Assembly: GCA_021769865.1 (NCBI GenBank)
Contig: JAETSB010000014.1
Location: 1 to 48,578 of the forward strand
Length of the DNA stretch: 48,578 nt
Direction of reading: 5' to 3'
Source of the DNA: Oscillospiraceae bacterium
GTDB lineage: Bacteria > Bacillota > Clostridia > Oscillospirales > Oscillospiraceae
In this document: positions 40,643-48,578 of the stretch, in pieces
Position numbering within the stretch: the first letter of the stretch is position 1
Layout of the letters: each line of letters begins with the position of its first letter
Notes under the pieces: generated by a model
What the model was told of the DNA's origin: nothing
Seen by the model: the letters and a program-made list of their open reading frames with translations, nothing else
Database searches by the model: none
Translations under genes and position numbers: made by a program

Positions 40643-41698
40643 ATGAGAGCAGTTGTAAAGGAAAGACCCGGAGAAGGCCAGATGGTATACACGGAGATCC
40701 CGGAGCCTTCCGTCAGCGGCGATCTTGTAAAAATAAAGGTCGCTTACTCCGGAATCTGCGGAACAGACATCCACGCGATGCAGGGGACTTATCCGAGCAC
40801 CAGCCCCCCCGTGGTGCTGGGGCACGAGTTCTCCGGGATCGTCACCGAAGTGGGACCGGATGTGCGGGAGATCAAAGTTGGCGCCCGGGTGACCAGCGAG
40901 ACCACCTATAAAACCTGCGGTTCGTGTCCATACTGCAAGAGCGGGGACTTGAATCTCTGCGGTTCCCGGCAGGGACTCGGCACCAACGTGAACGGGAGCA
41001 TGGCGCAGTATGTGGTCAACCACGAGTCCCGCCTCCACGTGCTTCCGCAAAATGTGAGCCTCCTGGCCGCGGCGCTTACGGAACCGCTGGCCTGCGCGGT
41101 ACACGCGGTCATAGAGCGGGGCCATGTCCGCCCCGGCGACGTCGTCTGTGTGTTTGGCGCCGGGGCGATCGGGCAGCTGGTTTCCCAGACCGCCGCCGCC
41201 CAGGGTGCCGTTGTCGTCATGGCGGGGCTCTCCCGTGACCGCGAGCGGCTTGAAATTGCCCGCTCCTGCGGCGTTCACCGCGTGGTGGATCAGCAGGAGG
41301 AGGACCTTTCCGAGGTGATCGCCGCCATGACCGGGGGCGCGGGCGTGGATGTGGTTTTTGAGTGCTCCGGCGCGGTTCCCGCCCTGAACATCGGCCTGGA
41401 GCTGGTCCGCAAAAAAGGGACCGTCGTACAGATGGGCGTCTTTTCCCACAGCCGGGAGACCATTGCCACCGATCTCATTCTGCACCATGAGATTCGGTAT
41501 ATCGGTTCCCGCAGCCAAAAGCCCTCCTCTTGGAAGCTGGCGCTGGAGCTGATGGCCTCTCAAAAGATCAACCCGGAAAAAATTGTCACCAACATCTCTC
41601 CGTTGGATCAATGGCACTCCGCGTTCGAGTTCATTGCCGGAGGCCAGGGCTGCAAAGGAGTGCTTCAGTGCAATGAGATCTTAGAAGGCGCGGAATAA
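40643..41698 (+). CDS. Zinc-dependent medium-chain dehydrogenase (sorbitol/threonine-dehydrogenase-like)
   Basis: 351 residues. The catalytic-zinc residues are in GICGTDIH and GHE; a structural zinc site CGSCPYCKSGDLNLC is complete. The NAD site is GAGAIG. The family oxidises secondary alcohols of polyols or of threonine. The start at 40643 has AGGGGGG upstream; an in-frame ATG seven codons before lacks one. First gene of the rightward operon and 12 bp before the kinase, suggesting it makes the kinase substrate by oxidising a polyol, or acts later on the product. Confidence 0.9.
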   Translation: MRAVVKERPGEGQMVYTEIPEPSVSGDLVKIKVAYSGICGTDIHAMQGTYPSTSPPVVLGHEFSGIVTEVGPDVREIKVGARVTSETTYKTCGSCPYCKSGDLNLCGSRQGLGTNVNGSMAQYVVNHESRLHVLPQNVSLLAAALTEPLACAVHAVIERGHVRPGDVVCVFGAGAIGQLVSQTAAAQGAVVVMAGLSRDRERLEIARSCGVHRVVDQQEEDLSEVIAAMTGGAGVDVVFECSGAVPALNIGLELVRKKGTVVQMGVFSHSRETIATDLILHHEIRYIGSRSQKPSSWKLALELMASQKINPEKIVTNISPLDQWHSAFEFIAGGQGCKGVLQCNEILEGAE

Positions 41699-41710
41699 AG
41701 GGGTGATAGC

Positions 41711-43156
41711 ATGAAGGAAGCATATCTGGTCATCGACTCCAGCTCCGGCTCGGTCCGCGCTTACGCCGTGACTCCGGAGGGGCGTTTGCTGACGCAGAGC
41801 AGCCGTGAAATTCAAAATGTCCGGGACCCGCTTTATCCGGACGCGCTTTCCTTTGACCCGGAGGCTCTGCGGCAGGACCTTTTCGCCGTTTGCAGGGAGG
41901 CCGCCGCCGGAGTTTCAGACCACCGGATCGTCGCCGTTTCTGCCGCGAGCCAGCGGGAGGGCGTTGTCCTGCTGGACAAGGACGACGCCCCCCTGGCCGG
42001 ATACCCGAACATCGACAACCGGGGCCAGGAGTGGGAAAGCGGCGTCCCGGACCGTCACGGGGTCTACTCGATCGGCGGCCGGTGGGTCAGCACGCTGTTT
42101 CCGGCGGTGAAATTTCTGGGCCTTCGCGCCCGCCGCCCGGAGCTGTGGGAGCGGGCCAGGCGCTTTACGTCCATCAGTGATTGGATCGGCTTTCTGTTCA
42201 CCGGGCGGCTGGGCTATGAGGTTTCCCAGGCGGATGAATCCCTGCTGTTCGACGTGGAAAAGGGCGAGTGGTCCGAAGAGCTCTGCCGACGCTTCCAGAT
42301 ATCCGGCGAAATGCTGCCGCCCCTCCTGAACAGCGGCGAGGTCCTGGGGCCGGTCCTTCGGGACGTGGGGCGGGCCCTGGGGATACCGGAGGGGACCCCC
42401 TTCCTGGTCGGCGGCGCGGACACCCAGCTGGCGGTGGAATGCTGCCGCCCCTCCGTCGGGGATCTGGTCATCGTTGCCGGGACCACCACGCCGGTCGTAT
42501 ATGTTTCGGACCACTATTTGGTGGACCGGCGGGAGCGGTGCTGGGTAAACCGGCATGTAACCCCCGGCCTCTTCGTGGTGGAGACCAACGTGGGCGTCTC
42601 CGGCATGAATTACCAGCGGGCCCTGGAGACCTTCTACCCCGGGAGCTCCTACGCGGAAGCGGAGGCGGACCTGGCGGACCGGGTCCCCGGGCGCTGCCTT
42701 GCCAGCGTGGGGTCCATGATCTTCCACAAGGCCCAGGTCACCCCCAACGGCGGGTTCTTTGTCAATGCGCCCCTTGACGGCGAATTGACCAGAGCGGACC
42801 TGGTCCTGGCAGTGCTGCTGGATTACGCCTTTTCCTTTAAGACCAATTTCGAGCAGCTCCAGGATATTGTCCAGACCCGGGGAGGGACGCTCTACGGCTG
42901 CGGCGGCGGATTCTTGGGACGGCTGCTGCCGCAGATGCTGGCGGATCTGATCCAGCGGGAGATCCGGGTTCCCAAGGGCTTCCAGTACGCCTCCTGCATG
43001 GGGCTGATCCGTCAAATGAACCGCCGCTTTGGGTATGAGGAGGGCGCGGGGCTATCCGACGGAGATGCCGCCGTGATCCGGCCCGGCGAGCCGCCGGTTT
43101 GGCTGAAGCACTACGAGGCCTGGGCGGAAAAGCGGAACTCGTTGAACCAATCGTAA
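41711..43156 (+). CDS. FGGY-family carbohydrate kinase, LsrK-like
   Basis: 481 residues. FGGY fold with N-terminal ATPase motif LVIDSSSGSVRA and catalytic Asp237 (GGADTQL). Several segments recall autoinducer-2 kinase LsrK: AVSAxSxREGxVL, N-x-D-x-R, ISDW and VN-x-HV-x-PG. It may phosphorylate a linear ketose or an AI-2-like compound; the relationship is by motif reading. With a SorC regulator downstream (LsrR is also SorC family), the resemblance is notable. It lies between the dehydrogenase and a PLP lyase. Confidence 0.88.
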   Translation: MKEAYLVIDSSSGSVRAYAVTPEGRLLTQSSREIQNVRDPLYPDALSFDPEALRQDLFAVCREAAAGVSDHRIVAVSAASQREGVVLLDKDDAPLAGYPNIDNRGQEWESGVPDRHGVYSIGGRWVSTLFPAVKFLGLRARRPELWERARRFTSISDWIGFLFTGRLGYEVSQADESLLFDVEKGEWSEELCRRFQISGEMLPPLLNSGEVLGPVLRDVGRALGIPEGTPFLVGGADTQLAVECCRPSVGDLVIVAGTTTPVVYVSDHYLVDRRERCWVNRHVTPGLFVVETNVGVSGMNYQRALETFYPGSSYAEAEADLADRVPGRCLASVGSMIFHKAQVTPNGGFFVNAPLDGELTRADLVLAVLLDYAFSFKTNFEQLQDIVQTRGGTLYGCGGGFLGRLLPQMLADLIQREIRVPKGFQYASCMGLIRQMNRRFGYEEGAGLSDGDAAVIRPGEPPVWLKHYEAWAEKRNSLNQS

Positions 43157-43231
43157 CTCTCGGAGAGCGGGAACGCCGTCTCACAAAACGTTGGGACGGA
43201 GGGACCGCTCGCCGTAAATAGGAAGGGAGAA

Positions 43232-44428
43232 ATGCGTATGATGAACATTTCGGAGATCAAGAAGCTGCGGCGGGACACCGCGCTCTTGTATGCCGGCGGG
43301 CACGTGGAAATCGAGGGGTCCCGCCCGGAGTCTCCCGGCGTTTACATGTCCACCGCCTTTGTGCTGGAGGATCTGGACGCGCTTTTGCACGCCCAGCAGA
43401 ACGGCGGCTACATGTACACCCGGGACTACAGTCCCAACCATATCTGCCTGGAGGAGCTGGTCGCTTATCTGGAGAAGGGAGACGCCTGCGTGTGCACGGC
43501 CTCCGGGATGGCGGCGATCTTCTGCGGCCTGCTGTCCCTGGTCAAGGGCGGAGACCATGTGCTGGCCAACGCGGCGCTCTACGGCGAAACGTATGACCTT
43601 CTGGAAAATGTGCTTTGCGACTACGGTATTGAGACCACGTTCGTGGACTTCAACGACCCCGCCGCGGTGGAGGCCGCGATCCGTCCGAATACCAAGCTTT
43701 TTTATACGGAAATCGTGGCCAACCCCCTGACGGTGGTGGTGGACATCGACCGGATCACGGAGACCGCCCACAAGCACGGGGCCAAGGTCATGGTGGATAA
43801 TACCTTTACGCCCGGCATCATCACGCCGCTGAGCCACGGGGTTGACCTGGTGGTGCACAGCCTGACGAAATATATAAACGGGCACTTCGACGTCACCGGC
43901 GGCGCCATCGTCACCAGCCGGGAGCTGATCGGGCGGGCGAAATACTTTATGACGCTGTTCGGCTCCTCCCTGGGGCCTCTGGACGCGTGGCTGGCCCTCC
44001 GCGGAGCCCGCACGCTGGATCTGCGTTTGGCCAAACAGTTCGACAACGCCGCCAGGCTGGCCGAAGCGCTCTCGAAGCACCCGAAGATCCAGGCGGTCCA
44101 TCACCCCAGCCTGCCCACGCACCCGCAGCATGAGCTGGCCTCCCGCCTGTTTTCCGGCGGCTACGGCGCGATGCTCAGCTTTGCCATGGATAACTCCCGG
44201 GAAAAGGCAAACCGCTTTATCAGGGCGCTGCGGATCATTCAATTTGTGCCGACCCTGGGCGGGTATAAGACCACCCTTTCCCATCCCACCTCTACCTCTC
44301 ACAAGGACCTGAGCGAAGAGGTCCGCCTGCGGATGGGCATTCACGACGGCCTGATCCGCATGTCCGTCGGCATGGAGAACCCGGATGATTTGATCGCGGA
44401 TATTTTCCAGGCGCTGGACGCCGGCTGA
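43232..44428 (+). CDS. PLP-dependent Cys/Met-metabolism enzyme (cystathionine gamma-synthase/lyase family)
   Basis: 398 residues. Lys213 (SLTKYINGH) forms the internal aldimine, Asp189 contacts the pyridine nitrogen and Tyr117 stacks on it. The N-terminal YTRDYSPN replaces the more usual Y-x-R-x-x-NPT. The family makes or breaks C-S bonds by beta- or gamma-elimination or replacement. Its place in a sugar-kinase operon is unusual and suggests an S-linked or amino-acid-linked sugar, by inference. The ATG follows GGAAGGGAG. Confidence 0.9.
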   Translation: MRMMNISEIKKLRRDTALLYAGGHVEIEGSRPESPGVYMSTAFVLEDLDALLHAQQNGGYMYTRDYSPNHICLEELVAYLEKGDACVCTASGMAAIFCGLLSLVKGGDHVLANAALYGETYDLLENVLCDYGIETTFVDFNDPAAVEAAIRPNTKLFYTEIVANPLTVVVDIDRITETAHKHGAKVMVDNTFTPGIITPLSHGVDLVVHSLTKYINGHFDVTGGAIVTSRELIGRAKYFMTLFGSSLGPLDAWLALRGARTLDLRLAKQFDNAARLAEALSKHPKIQAVHHPSLPTHPQHELASRLFSGGYGAMLSFAMDNSREKANRFIRALRIIQFVPTLGGYKTTLSHPTSTSHKDLSEEVRLRMGIHDGLIRMSVGMENPDDLIADIFQALDAG

Positions 44429-44500
44429 CGGCCGGATAAGCGGCGCTAGGCGCTTACTCACCGCAGACGACATAAAAACCAGGGAAAAAGGAGTGACATT

Positions 44501-45907
44501 ATGGAAGCTTTTATGAATTTTGTATGGGCTGTCGATGATCTGTGCTGGGATTATGTGCTTCCCATTCTGCTCATTGGCATCGGCGTTTTATTCGTGTTCC
44601 TTTTCCGCGGCAAATACCTGGTCAATATTCGACAGATTTTTCAAAACAGCATTGGAAATTCCCTGAAGAGCCGCGGCGACGCGAAGGGGACCATCTCCTC
44701 CTTCAGCGCCGCCATGACGAACCTGGGCAATACGGTGGGCACCGGCAACATTGCGGGCTGCGCGTCGGCCATCGCCTCCGGCGGCCCCGGCGCCGTATTC
44801 TGGATGTGGGTCATTTCCGCCGTCTGTGCAGTGGTGAAGTCCGCGGAGATCATCCTGGGCCTGCGCTATCGGTTCCGGGGAAAGGACGGCGAGGTGTTCT
44901 GCAACCGTGATTTCATCATGGGCAATGTCATGGGCTGGAAGATACCGGCGCTGGTGTTCGCCTTCCTGGCGGTGGTTACCCAGCCGCTGAACGCGATCGT
45001 GCAGACCAGCTCGATTGTCTCCTCCCTGGACGAGGCGTTCGGCTTCAACCCGTCGGTCACGGTTTTCATCGTGGTGGGATTGGTGTTTATCGTCATCACC
45101 GGCGGATTGAAGCGCATTTCCCACTTCGCGGACGCAATGGTGCCGATCATGTGCGGCCTCTATCTGCTGACCGGCATCGCCATCATCATCATCAATATTA
45201 AAGTGGTTCCTACCGCTTTTGCGGATATTTTCCGCTATGCCTTTACCCCCATGGCCGGCGTTGGCGGGGCGGTGGGCTTCACGGTGTCCAGCGCTTTCCG
45301 CTACGGCTCCGCCCGCGGCCTGTACTCCACGGACTCCGGCATCGGCGCGGCGATGTGCACCTATGCCACCTCTGAGACGGACCACCCCGGCCGCCAGGCC
45401 TGCTGGGGGCTGACGGAGAACTTCATCGACACCTTCATCGTCTGCACGATCACCGCCCTGGCCGTTCTCACCACCGGGGTCTACGCCTCCGGCGACACCG
45501 GCGCCGCCCTGGCCACCATCGCCTTCGGCGAGGTTTTCGGCGGACTTGGCAAGGCGTTCCTGGCGATTGCCACCACGCTGTTCGCGTTTACCACGCTGAC
45601 CGCGACCTTCTATCAGAACACGATTTCCCTGAACTACATGACGCAGGGCTGGAAGAACACGAAGATCGTATACTGGATTTGGGTATTTTACTACTGCCTG
45701 CCCCAGTTCCTGGGCACGCTGGACGCGGATTTCCTGTGGGCGCTGGCGGACTTCTCCGGAATCCTCAACATCATCTGCACGGTTACGATCCTCTTTATGC
45801 TTCGGAAGGAGGCCGTTTCCATCGGCAGGGACTTTTTCGACCGCTATCTCCCGGCGGTTCAGCGGGGGGAGAAACCGGAGCCCGTCAGTTATATAAAGGA
45901 CCTCTGA
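44501..45907 (+). CDS. Sodium:alanine/glycine symporter family protein (AGCS)
   Basis: 468 residues, about ten or eleven membrane segments. The AGCS signature around SFSAAMTNLGNTVGTGNIAGCASAI and the later SAFRYGSARGLYSTDSGIG are present. Known members carry small neutral amino acids with sodium. It is the only transporter in the cluster, so it may import the pathway substrate, which would then contain an amino-acid moiety. The ribosome binding site is AAAAGGAG. Confidence 0.93.
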   Translation: MEAFMNFVWAVDDLCWDYVLPILLIGIGVLFVFLFRGKYLVNIRQIFQNSIGNSLKSRGDAKGTISSFSAAMTNLGNTVGTGNIAGCASAIASGGPGAVFWMWVISAVCAVVKSAEIILGLRYRFRGKDGEVFCNRDFIMGNVMGWKIPALVFAFLAVVTQPLNAIVQTSSIVSSLDEAFGFNPSVTVFIVVGLVFIVITGGLKRISHFADAMVPIMCGLYLLTGIAIIIINIKVVPTAFADIFRYAFTPMAGVGGAVGFTVSSAFRYGSARGLYSTDSGIGAAMCTYATSETDHPGRQACWGLTENFIDTFIVCTITALAVLTTGVYASGDTGAALATIAFGEVFGGLGKAFLAIATTLFAFTTLTATFYQNTISLNYMTQGWKNTKIVYWIWVFYYCLPQFLGTLDADFLWALADFSGILNIICTVTILFMLRKEAVSIGRDFFDRYLPAVQRGEKPEPVSYIKDL

Positions 45908-45934
45908 CCCTCGGGCCCGTGTGTATCCCCTGAA

Positions 45935-45970
45935 AAAAGAAGCGGACGGCAGCAGCCGTCCGCTTCTTTT
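45935..45970. terminator. Bidirectional terminator between AGCS and SorC genes
   Basis: A perfect 16-bp stem (45935-45950 with 45955-45970), loop AGCA, flanked by A-runs before and T-runs after. It ends the plus-strand operon and the minus-strand regulator. Confidence 0.92.
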
Positions 45971-45984
45971 CCGTTTTGTAACGC

Positions 45985-46947
45985 TCAGGATGGATCCGCT
46001 TTATCCGTACGGTTCAACAACTCCCTGGCTAAGCCGTCGTCCACAACCAGGGTATTGAAATACCTGCCCCGCAGGGCCGCCAGAACCGAGTCCGCCCGCT
46101 CCGCCGAGGCGCAGACGCCGATGGACCAGGAGGCGTTCCGCATGGCCTCCAGCGGGGCCGCGATCGTATAATGCCCGGGGCAGAAGAGCTCCCGCCCCTC
46201 CCCGTCGATCCAGCGGGCCAGGATGATTGCCGCGCCGCCCTGCGCGATCATCTCCTGCCGTTCCTCCCGGGTAAAGCAGCCGGCCCGGAACATAGAGCTG
46301 TGGTCGTCGGTCGGCAATCCCACGCCGGAGAGCACGACGTTGACCCGGCTGGCTTTTTCCAGCGCGATCCGGATCTGCTTCTCTGCCGTCAGGTAGGCGT
46401 AAGTGGCCTCATTGCTGACGACGATGGGCGCGTAGATATTGGAATAGGTCCCGTGCAGTTTTTGCGCCATCCGGAGGGAGAGCTCCAGGCCGCCCAGGTT
46501 GGAGCTTCCGTCGCCCAGGCAGCCCGCCATCTGCGCCACGTGGATGTTGTGGTAGTCCTCGTCCGGCTGCATTTTGTCGCAACAGTACTGTACCGCCCTG
46601 CCCCAGGCAATTCCGAGGGTAATGTTGTTTTCCAGCACCGCGCTTAAAAATTGGACCGCGGCCTCGCAGCAATCCTGCAGCGCCTTGTCCGGCGTCATTC
46701 CGCCCGTGACAACGATCGCGTCCCGCAGGTGCAGGCGGGAGCGGAGCTGGGAGGACAGGGCCGGGTCCTTTAAGACCGGGTTGTGGACGATGATTTCCAC
46801 AATGCCTCTTGTCTTGGCCTCATCCAGCAGCCTGGACACGGTGGCCCTCGAGGTGGATAAGATGTCCGCGATGGCGCTTTGGCTGAGCCCCTCCTGATAG
46901 TAGAGCTCCGCAATATGGATCAGAGAACGCAGGTGACTTTCCATCAT
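45985..46947 (-). CDS. SorC/DeoR-family sugar-binding transcriptional regulator
   Basis: 320 residues. An N-terminal helix-turn-helix (about 20-50: GLSQSAIADILSTSRATVSRLLDEA) precedes a sugar-phosphate-binding SorC domain (VVTGG, LGIAWGRAVQ, LSGVGLPTDD, DDGLARELL). LsrR, DeoR-type CggR and SorC belong here; their ligands are phosphorylated sugars. It faces the catabolic operon across a shared terminator, so it likely controls the divergent promoter 5 kb away. The ATG at 46947 has AAAGGAG 8 bp upstream; the next ATG follows directly. Confidence 0.93.
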   Translation of the reverse strand: MMESHLRSLIHIAELYYQEGLSQSAIADILSTSRATVSRLLDEAKTRGIVEIIVHNPVLKDPALSSQLRSRLHLRDAIVVTGGMTPDKALQDCCEAAVQFLSAVLENNITLGIAWGRAVQYCCDKMQPDEDYHNIHVAQMAGCLGDGSSNLGGLELSLRMAQKLHGTYSNIYAPIVVSNEATYAYLTAEKQIRIALEKASRVNVVLSGVGLPTDDHSSMFRAGCFTREERQEMIAQGGAAIILARWIDGEGRELFCPGHYTIAAPLEAMRNASWSIGVCASAERADSVLAALRGRYFNTLVVDDGLARELLNRTDKADPS

Positions 46948-47071
46948 TCAGGATACTCCTTTGTCGGTGTGTTGAAATGCCGGCCCCGCGTATGCCGGAG
47001 AGCCTGTTTGAAGCCGCCCCCCTGGGGAGAGGAACCTCTTGAGAGACCGGGAGAGAGAAGCGCATACAAGA

Positions 47072-48427
47072 TTACCGGGGAATTGCCCTTTGGAGAAGCG
47101 CCACCGTCTCCACATGCCTCGTTCCCGGGAACATGTCCACCGCCGCCGCCCGGACGGCCCGGTAGCCCCGTTCCGCGAACAGCTTTACGTCCCGCCCCAG
47201 GGTGCCCGGGTCGCAGGAGACATACACGATCCGTTCCGGCCCCATGGCCGACGTTGAGGCGATCACCTCCGGCGCAAGTCCCTTCCGGGGCGGGTCCACC
47301 GTGATGACCTCCGGCCGCAGGCCCTGCGCCTCCAGCATGGCCGCCGTGTCCGCCGCGTCGCCGCAGAAAAACTCCGCGTTTTTCACGCCGTTCCGCTCCG
47401 CGTTCCCCTCTGCGTCCCGGATGGCGGCAGGGACGATCTCCGCGCCGATGGCCCGCCCGGCACGCCCCGCCAGGCACAGCGTGATGGTTCCCGCGCCGCA
47501 GTAGAGGTCCAGCGCCGTCTCTGTCCCCGTCAGGGCGGCAAACTCCAGCGCCTTGCCGTAGAGGACTTCCGCCTGGTCCCGGTTTACCTGGTAGAAAGAG
47601 GGGACCGACAGCCTGAACTCCAAGCCGCACAGCGTGTCCATCAGAAAATTCTGCCCCCAGAGAGTCCGGTACTGATCCCCTAATATCACGTTGCCTTTTT
47701 TCGTGTTCACATTCAGCACCACGCCCAGGGTCTTCGGCGCGGCGGCCAGCACCAGAGCGGCCAGCTCCGCCTCCCGGGGGACCTTCCGCCCGTTGACGAC
47801 TACACAGCACAGGCTCTCGCCCCGCCGGTTGGTCCGCACGTAGACATGGCGGATCAATCCCCGGCCTGCGGACTCGTCGTAGGCTGGAATTTTATACCGC
47901 TTCATCCAGCCTCCTACGGCGTGGGCCGTCCGGTCGCAGACCTCCGGCTGGAGGAGACAGCGGTCCACCGGAACCACCTGGTGGGTCCGGGCCTGGAAAA
48001 AACCGATCTCCCCGTGGGGGCCCACGGGATATTGGCATTTGTTGCGGTAGTGCTCCGGATTTTTCGCCCCCAGGATCTCCTCCACCCGGACGTCCGATCC
48101 GCCGATGCGGGTCAGGGCGTCCTGGACCCGCTGCCGCTTGGCCCGCAGCTCCTCCGCGTAAGAGAGGTGGCGGAAGTCACAGCCGCCGCATTTGCCGTAA
48201 TAGGGACAGTCCGGCACGGCCCGCTCCGGGGAGGGGACGTGGACCTTTACCAGCTCTCCCAGAGCATGGGTTTTCATCACCCGGACGATTTTCAGGTCCA
48301 CCCGCTCTCCCCGGACTGCCCGGGGCACGAAGACCACAGCGCCGTCCAGCCGGACGACGCCATAGCCCTCGCTGGAATAGCCCTCCACCAGGGCGGTGTG
48401 GATCTGTCCGTTTTTCAAGTATTCCAT
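47072..48427 (-). CDS. rlmD: 23S rRNA (uracil-5-)-methyltransferase, RlmD/RumA type
   Basis: 451 residues. N-terminal TRAM-like beta-barrel, then a four-Cys iron-sulfur motif including CPYYGKCGGCDF, and the Rossmann methyltransferase with FYQVNRDQAE, LDLYCGAGT, DPPRKG and the nucleophile Cys in VSCDPGTLGRD; the final RHVETVALL holds the catalytic Glu. It methylates uracil in 23S rRNA (U747 or U1939 equivalent). I chose the ATG at 48427; the ribosome binding site is weak and eight codons upstream a GTG would overlap the edge gene. It lies 11 bp from that gene. Confidence 0.93.
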   Translation of the reverse strand: MEYLKNGQIHTALVEGYSSEGYGVVRLDGAVVFVPRAVRGERVDLKIVRVMKTHALGELVKVHVPSPERAVPDCPYYGKCGGCDFRHLSYAEELRAKRQRVQDALTRIGGSDVRVEEILGAKNPEHYRNKCQYPVGPHGEIGFFQARTHQVVPVDRCLLQPEVCDRTAHAVGGWMKRYKIPAYDESAGRGLIRHVYVRTNRRGESLCCVVVNGRKVPREAELAALVLAAAPKTLGVVLNVNTKKGNVILGDQYRTLWGQNFLMDTLCGLEFRLSVPSFYQVNRDQAEVLYGKALEFAALTGTETALDLYCGAGTITLCLAGRAGRAIGAEIVPAAIRDAEGNAERNGVKNAEFFCGDAADTAAMLEAQGLRPEVITVDPPRKGLAPEVIASTSAMGPERIVYVSCDPGTLGRDVKLFAERGYRAVRAAAVDMFPGTRHVETVALLQRAIPR

Positions 48428-48438
48428 CGATCCGGCTC

Positions 48439-48576
48439 TTACGCCTCCCACTTTTCAAGCAACTGCCGCAGCTCGGCGGCGTACTTCGCCAGGGACTTGT
48501 TGTCCCGGCCCTTGCTGCGCTTGATGAACTCGGTGAGCATATTGCCCACGGACGCCAGGCGCTCGTAAGCCGGCGC
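48439..48576 (-). CDS. C-terminal fragment of an unidentified protein, right-edge copy
   Basis: Open from the window edge to a TAA at 48439-48441; it encodes 45 residues identical to those at 3-140 apart from silent changes near the 3' end. Here the gene precedes rlmD by 11 bp. The family is not recognised. Confidence 0.6.
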   Translation of the reverse strand, partial: APAYERLASVGNMLTEFIKRSKGRDNKSLAKYAAELRQLLEKWEA

Positions 48577-48578
48577 GC
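48463..48578 (-). repeat. Right arm of a window-terminal inverted repeat
   Basis: The reverse complement of this segment equals 1-116 base for base. See the left arm for the mismatches beyond 116 bp. Confidence 0.9.

Noticed and set aside
1..48578. CRISPR arrays, tRNA or rRNA genes, insertion sequences, prophage
   Set aside because: No regularly spaced repeats, no cloverleaf or rRNA core sequences and no transposase, integrase or phage structural motifs were seen on either strand.

Overview
The window is one contiguous stretch of a GC-rich, low-GC-phylum-type (Firmicutes/Clostridia) chromosome. The evidence is a Gram-positive sporulation gene (spoIID), sigma-A promoters of the TTG-N17-TATAAT type, AGGAGG ribosome binding sites, TPP riboswitches with intrinsic terminators, and the gene order lepB-rbgA-rnhB-yraN and tig-clpP-clpX-lon-engB. 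The combination of high GC with these features fits an anaerobic gut-type Oscillospiraceae relative (the Flavonifractor/Lawsonibacter/Dysosmobacter neighbourhood), but that placement is inferred from gene content, not from a marker-gene search. I see no rRNA, tRNA, CRISPR array, phage or insertion sequence.

Layout. 1-6.1 kb (minus strand): a response regulator/histidine kinase/HtrA protease operon, a secreted protein with a degenerate polysaccharide-deacetylase domain, and spoIID. 6.2-10.7 kb: an aminotransferase and radical-SAM pair, a small membrane protein, and pckA. 10.9-16.7 kb (plus): two tandem signal peptidases, rbgA, a membrane protein, rnhB, yraN, thrC and a metallophosphoesterase, mostly with overlapping stops and starts. 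16.7-23.5 kb (plus): protein quality control, tig-clpP-clpX-lon-engB. 23.7-29.8 kb (plus): a LacI-controlled accessory operon with a metallo-beta-lactamase-fold hydrolase, a tripartite tricarboxylate-type (TctCBA) transporter and a PfkB-family kinase, followed by a separately promoted GH32 beta-fructosidase. 31.5-36.3 kb: a thiamine salvage locus with two back-to-back TPP riboswitches driving thiW-thiM leftward and thiE-thiD-cytX rightward. 36.3-37.6 kb: an MBL-fold protein and an acylphosphatase. 37.7-47 kb: a divergent catabolic cluster (class II aldolase/epimerase and split transketolase leftward; zinc dehydrogenase, LsrK-like FGGY kinase, Cys/Met-type PLP lyase and Na+/amino-acid symporter rightward) closed by a SorC-family regulator. 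47-48.6 kb: rlmD and a gene cut by the window edge.

How the genes work together. The thiamine locus takes up and phosphorylates the thiazole (ThiW, ThiM) and the pyrimidine (CytX, ThiD) and joins them (ThiE); no de novo thiC or thiG is present here, so it reads as salvage. The 37.7-47 kb cluster is the best candidate for an undescribed system: it joins sugar-phosphate enzymes (dehydrogenase, kinase, aldolase/epimerase, two-part transketolase) with an amino-acid transporter and a C-S-lyase-type PLP enzyme, so its substrate may be a sugar-amino-acid or thio-sugar compound. The LacI/Tct operon is a second candidate, with a clear 14-bp palindromic operator and a near-copy inside the hydrolase gene.

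The two window ends carry the same 116 bp in inverted orientation, both encoding the C-terminus of the same unidentified protein. This is either a paralogous gene pair or an assembly break at a repeat.
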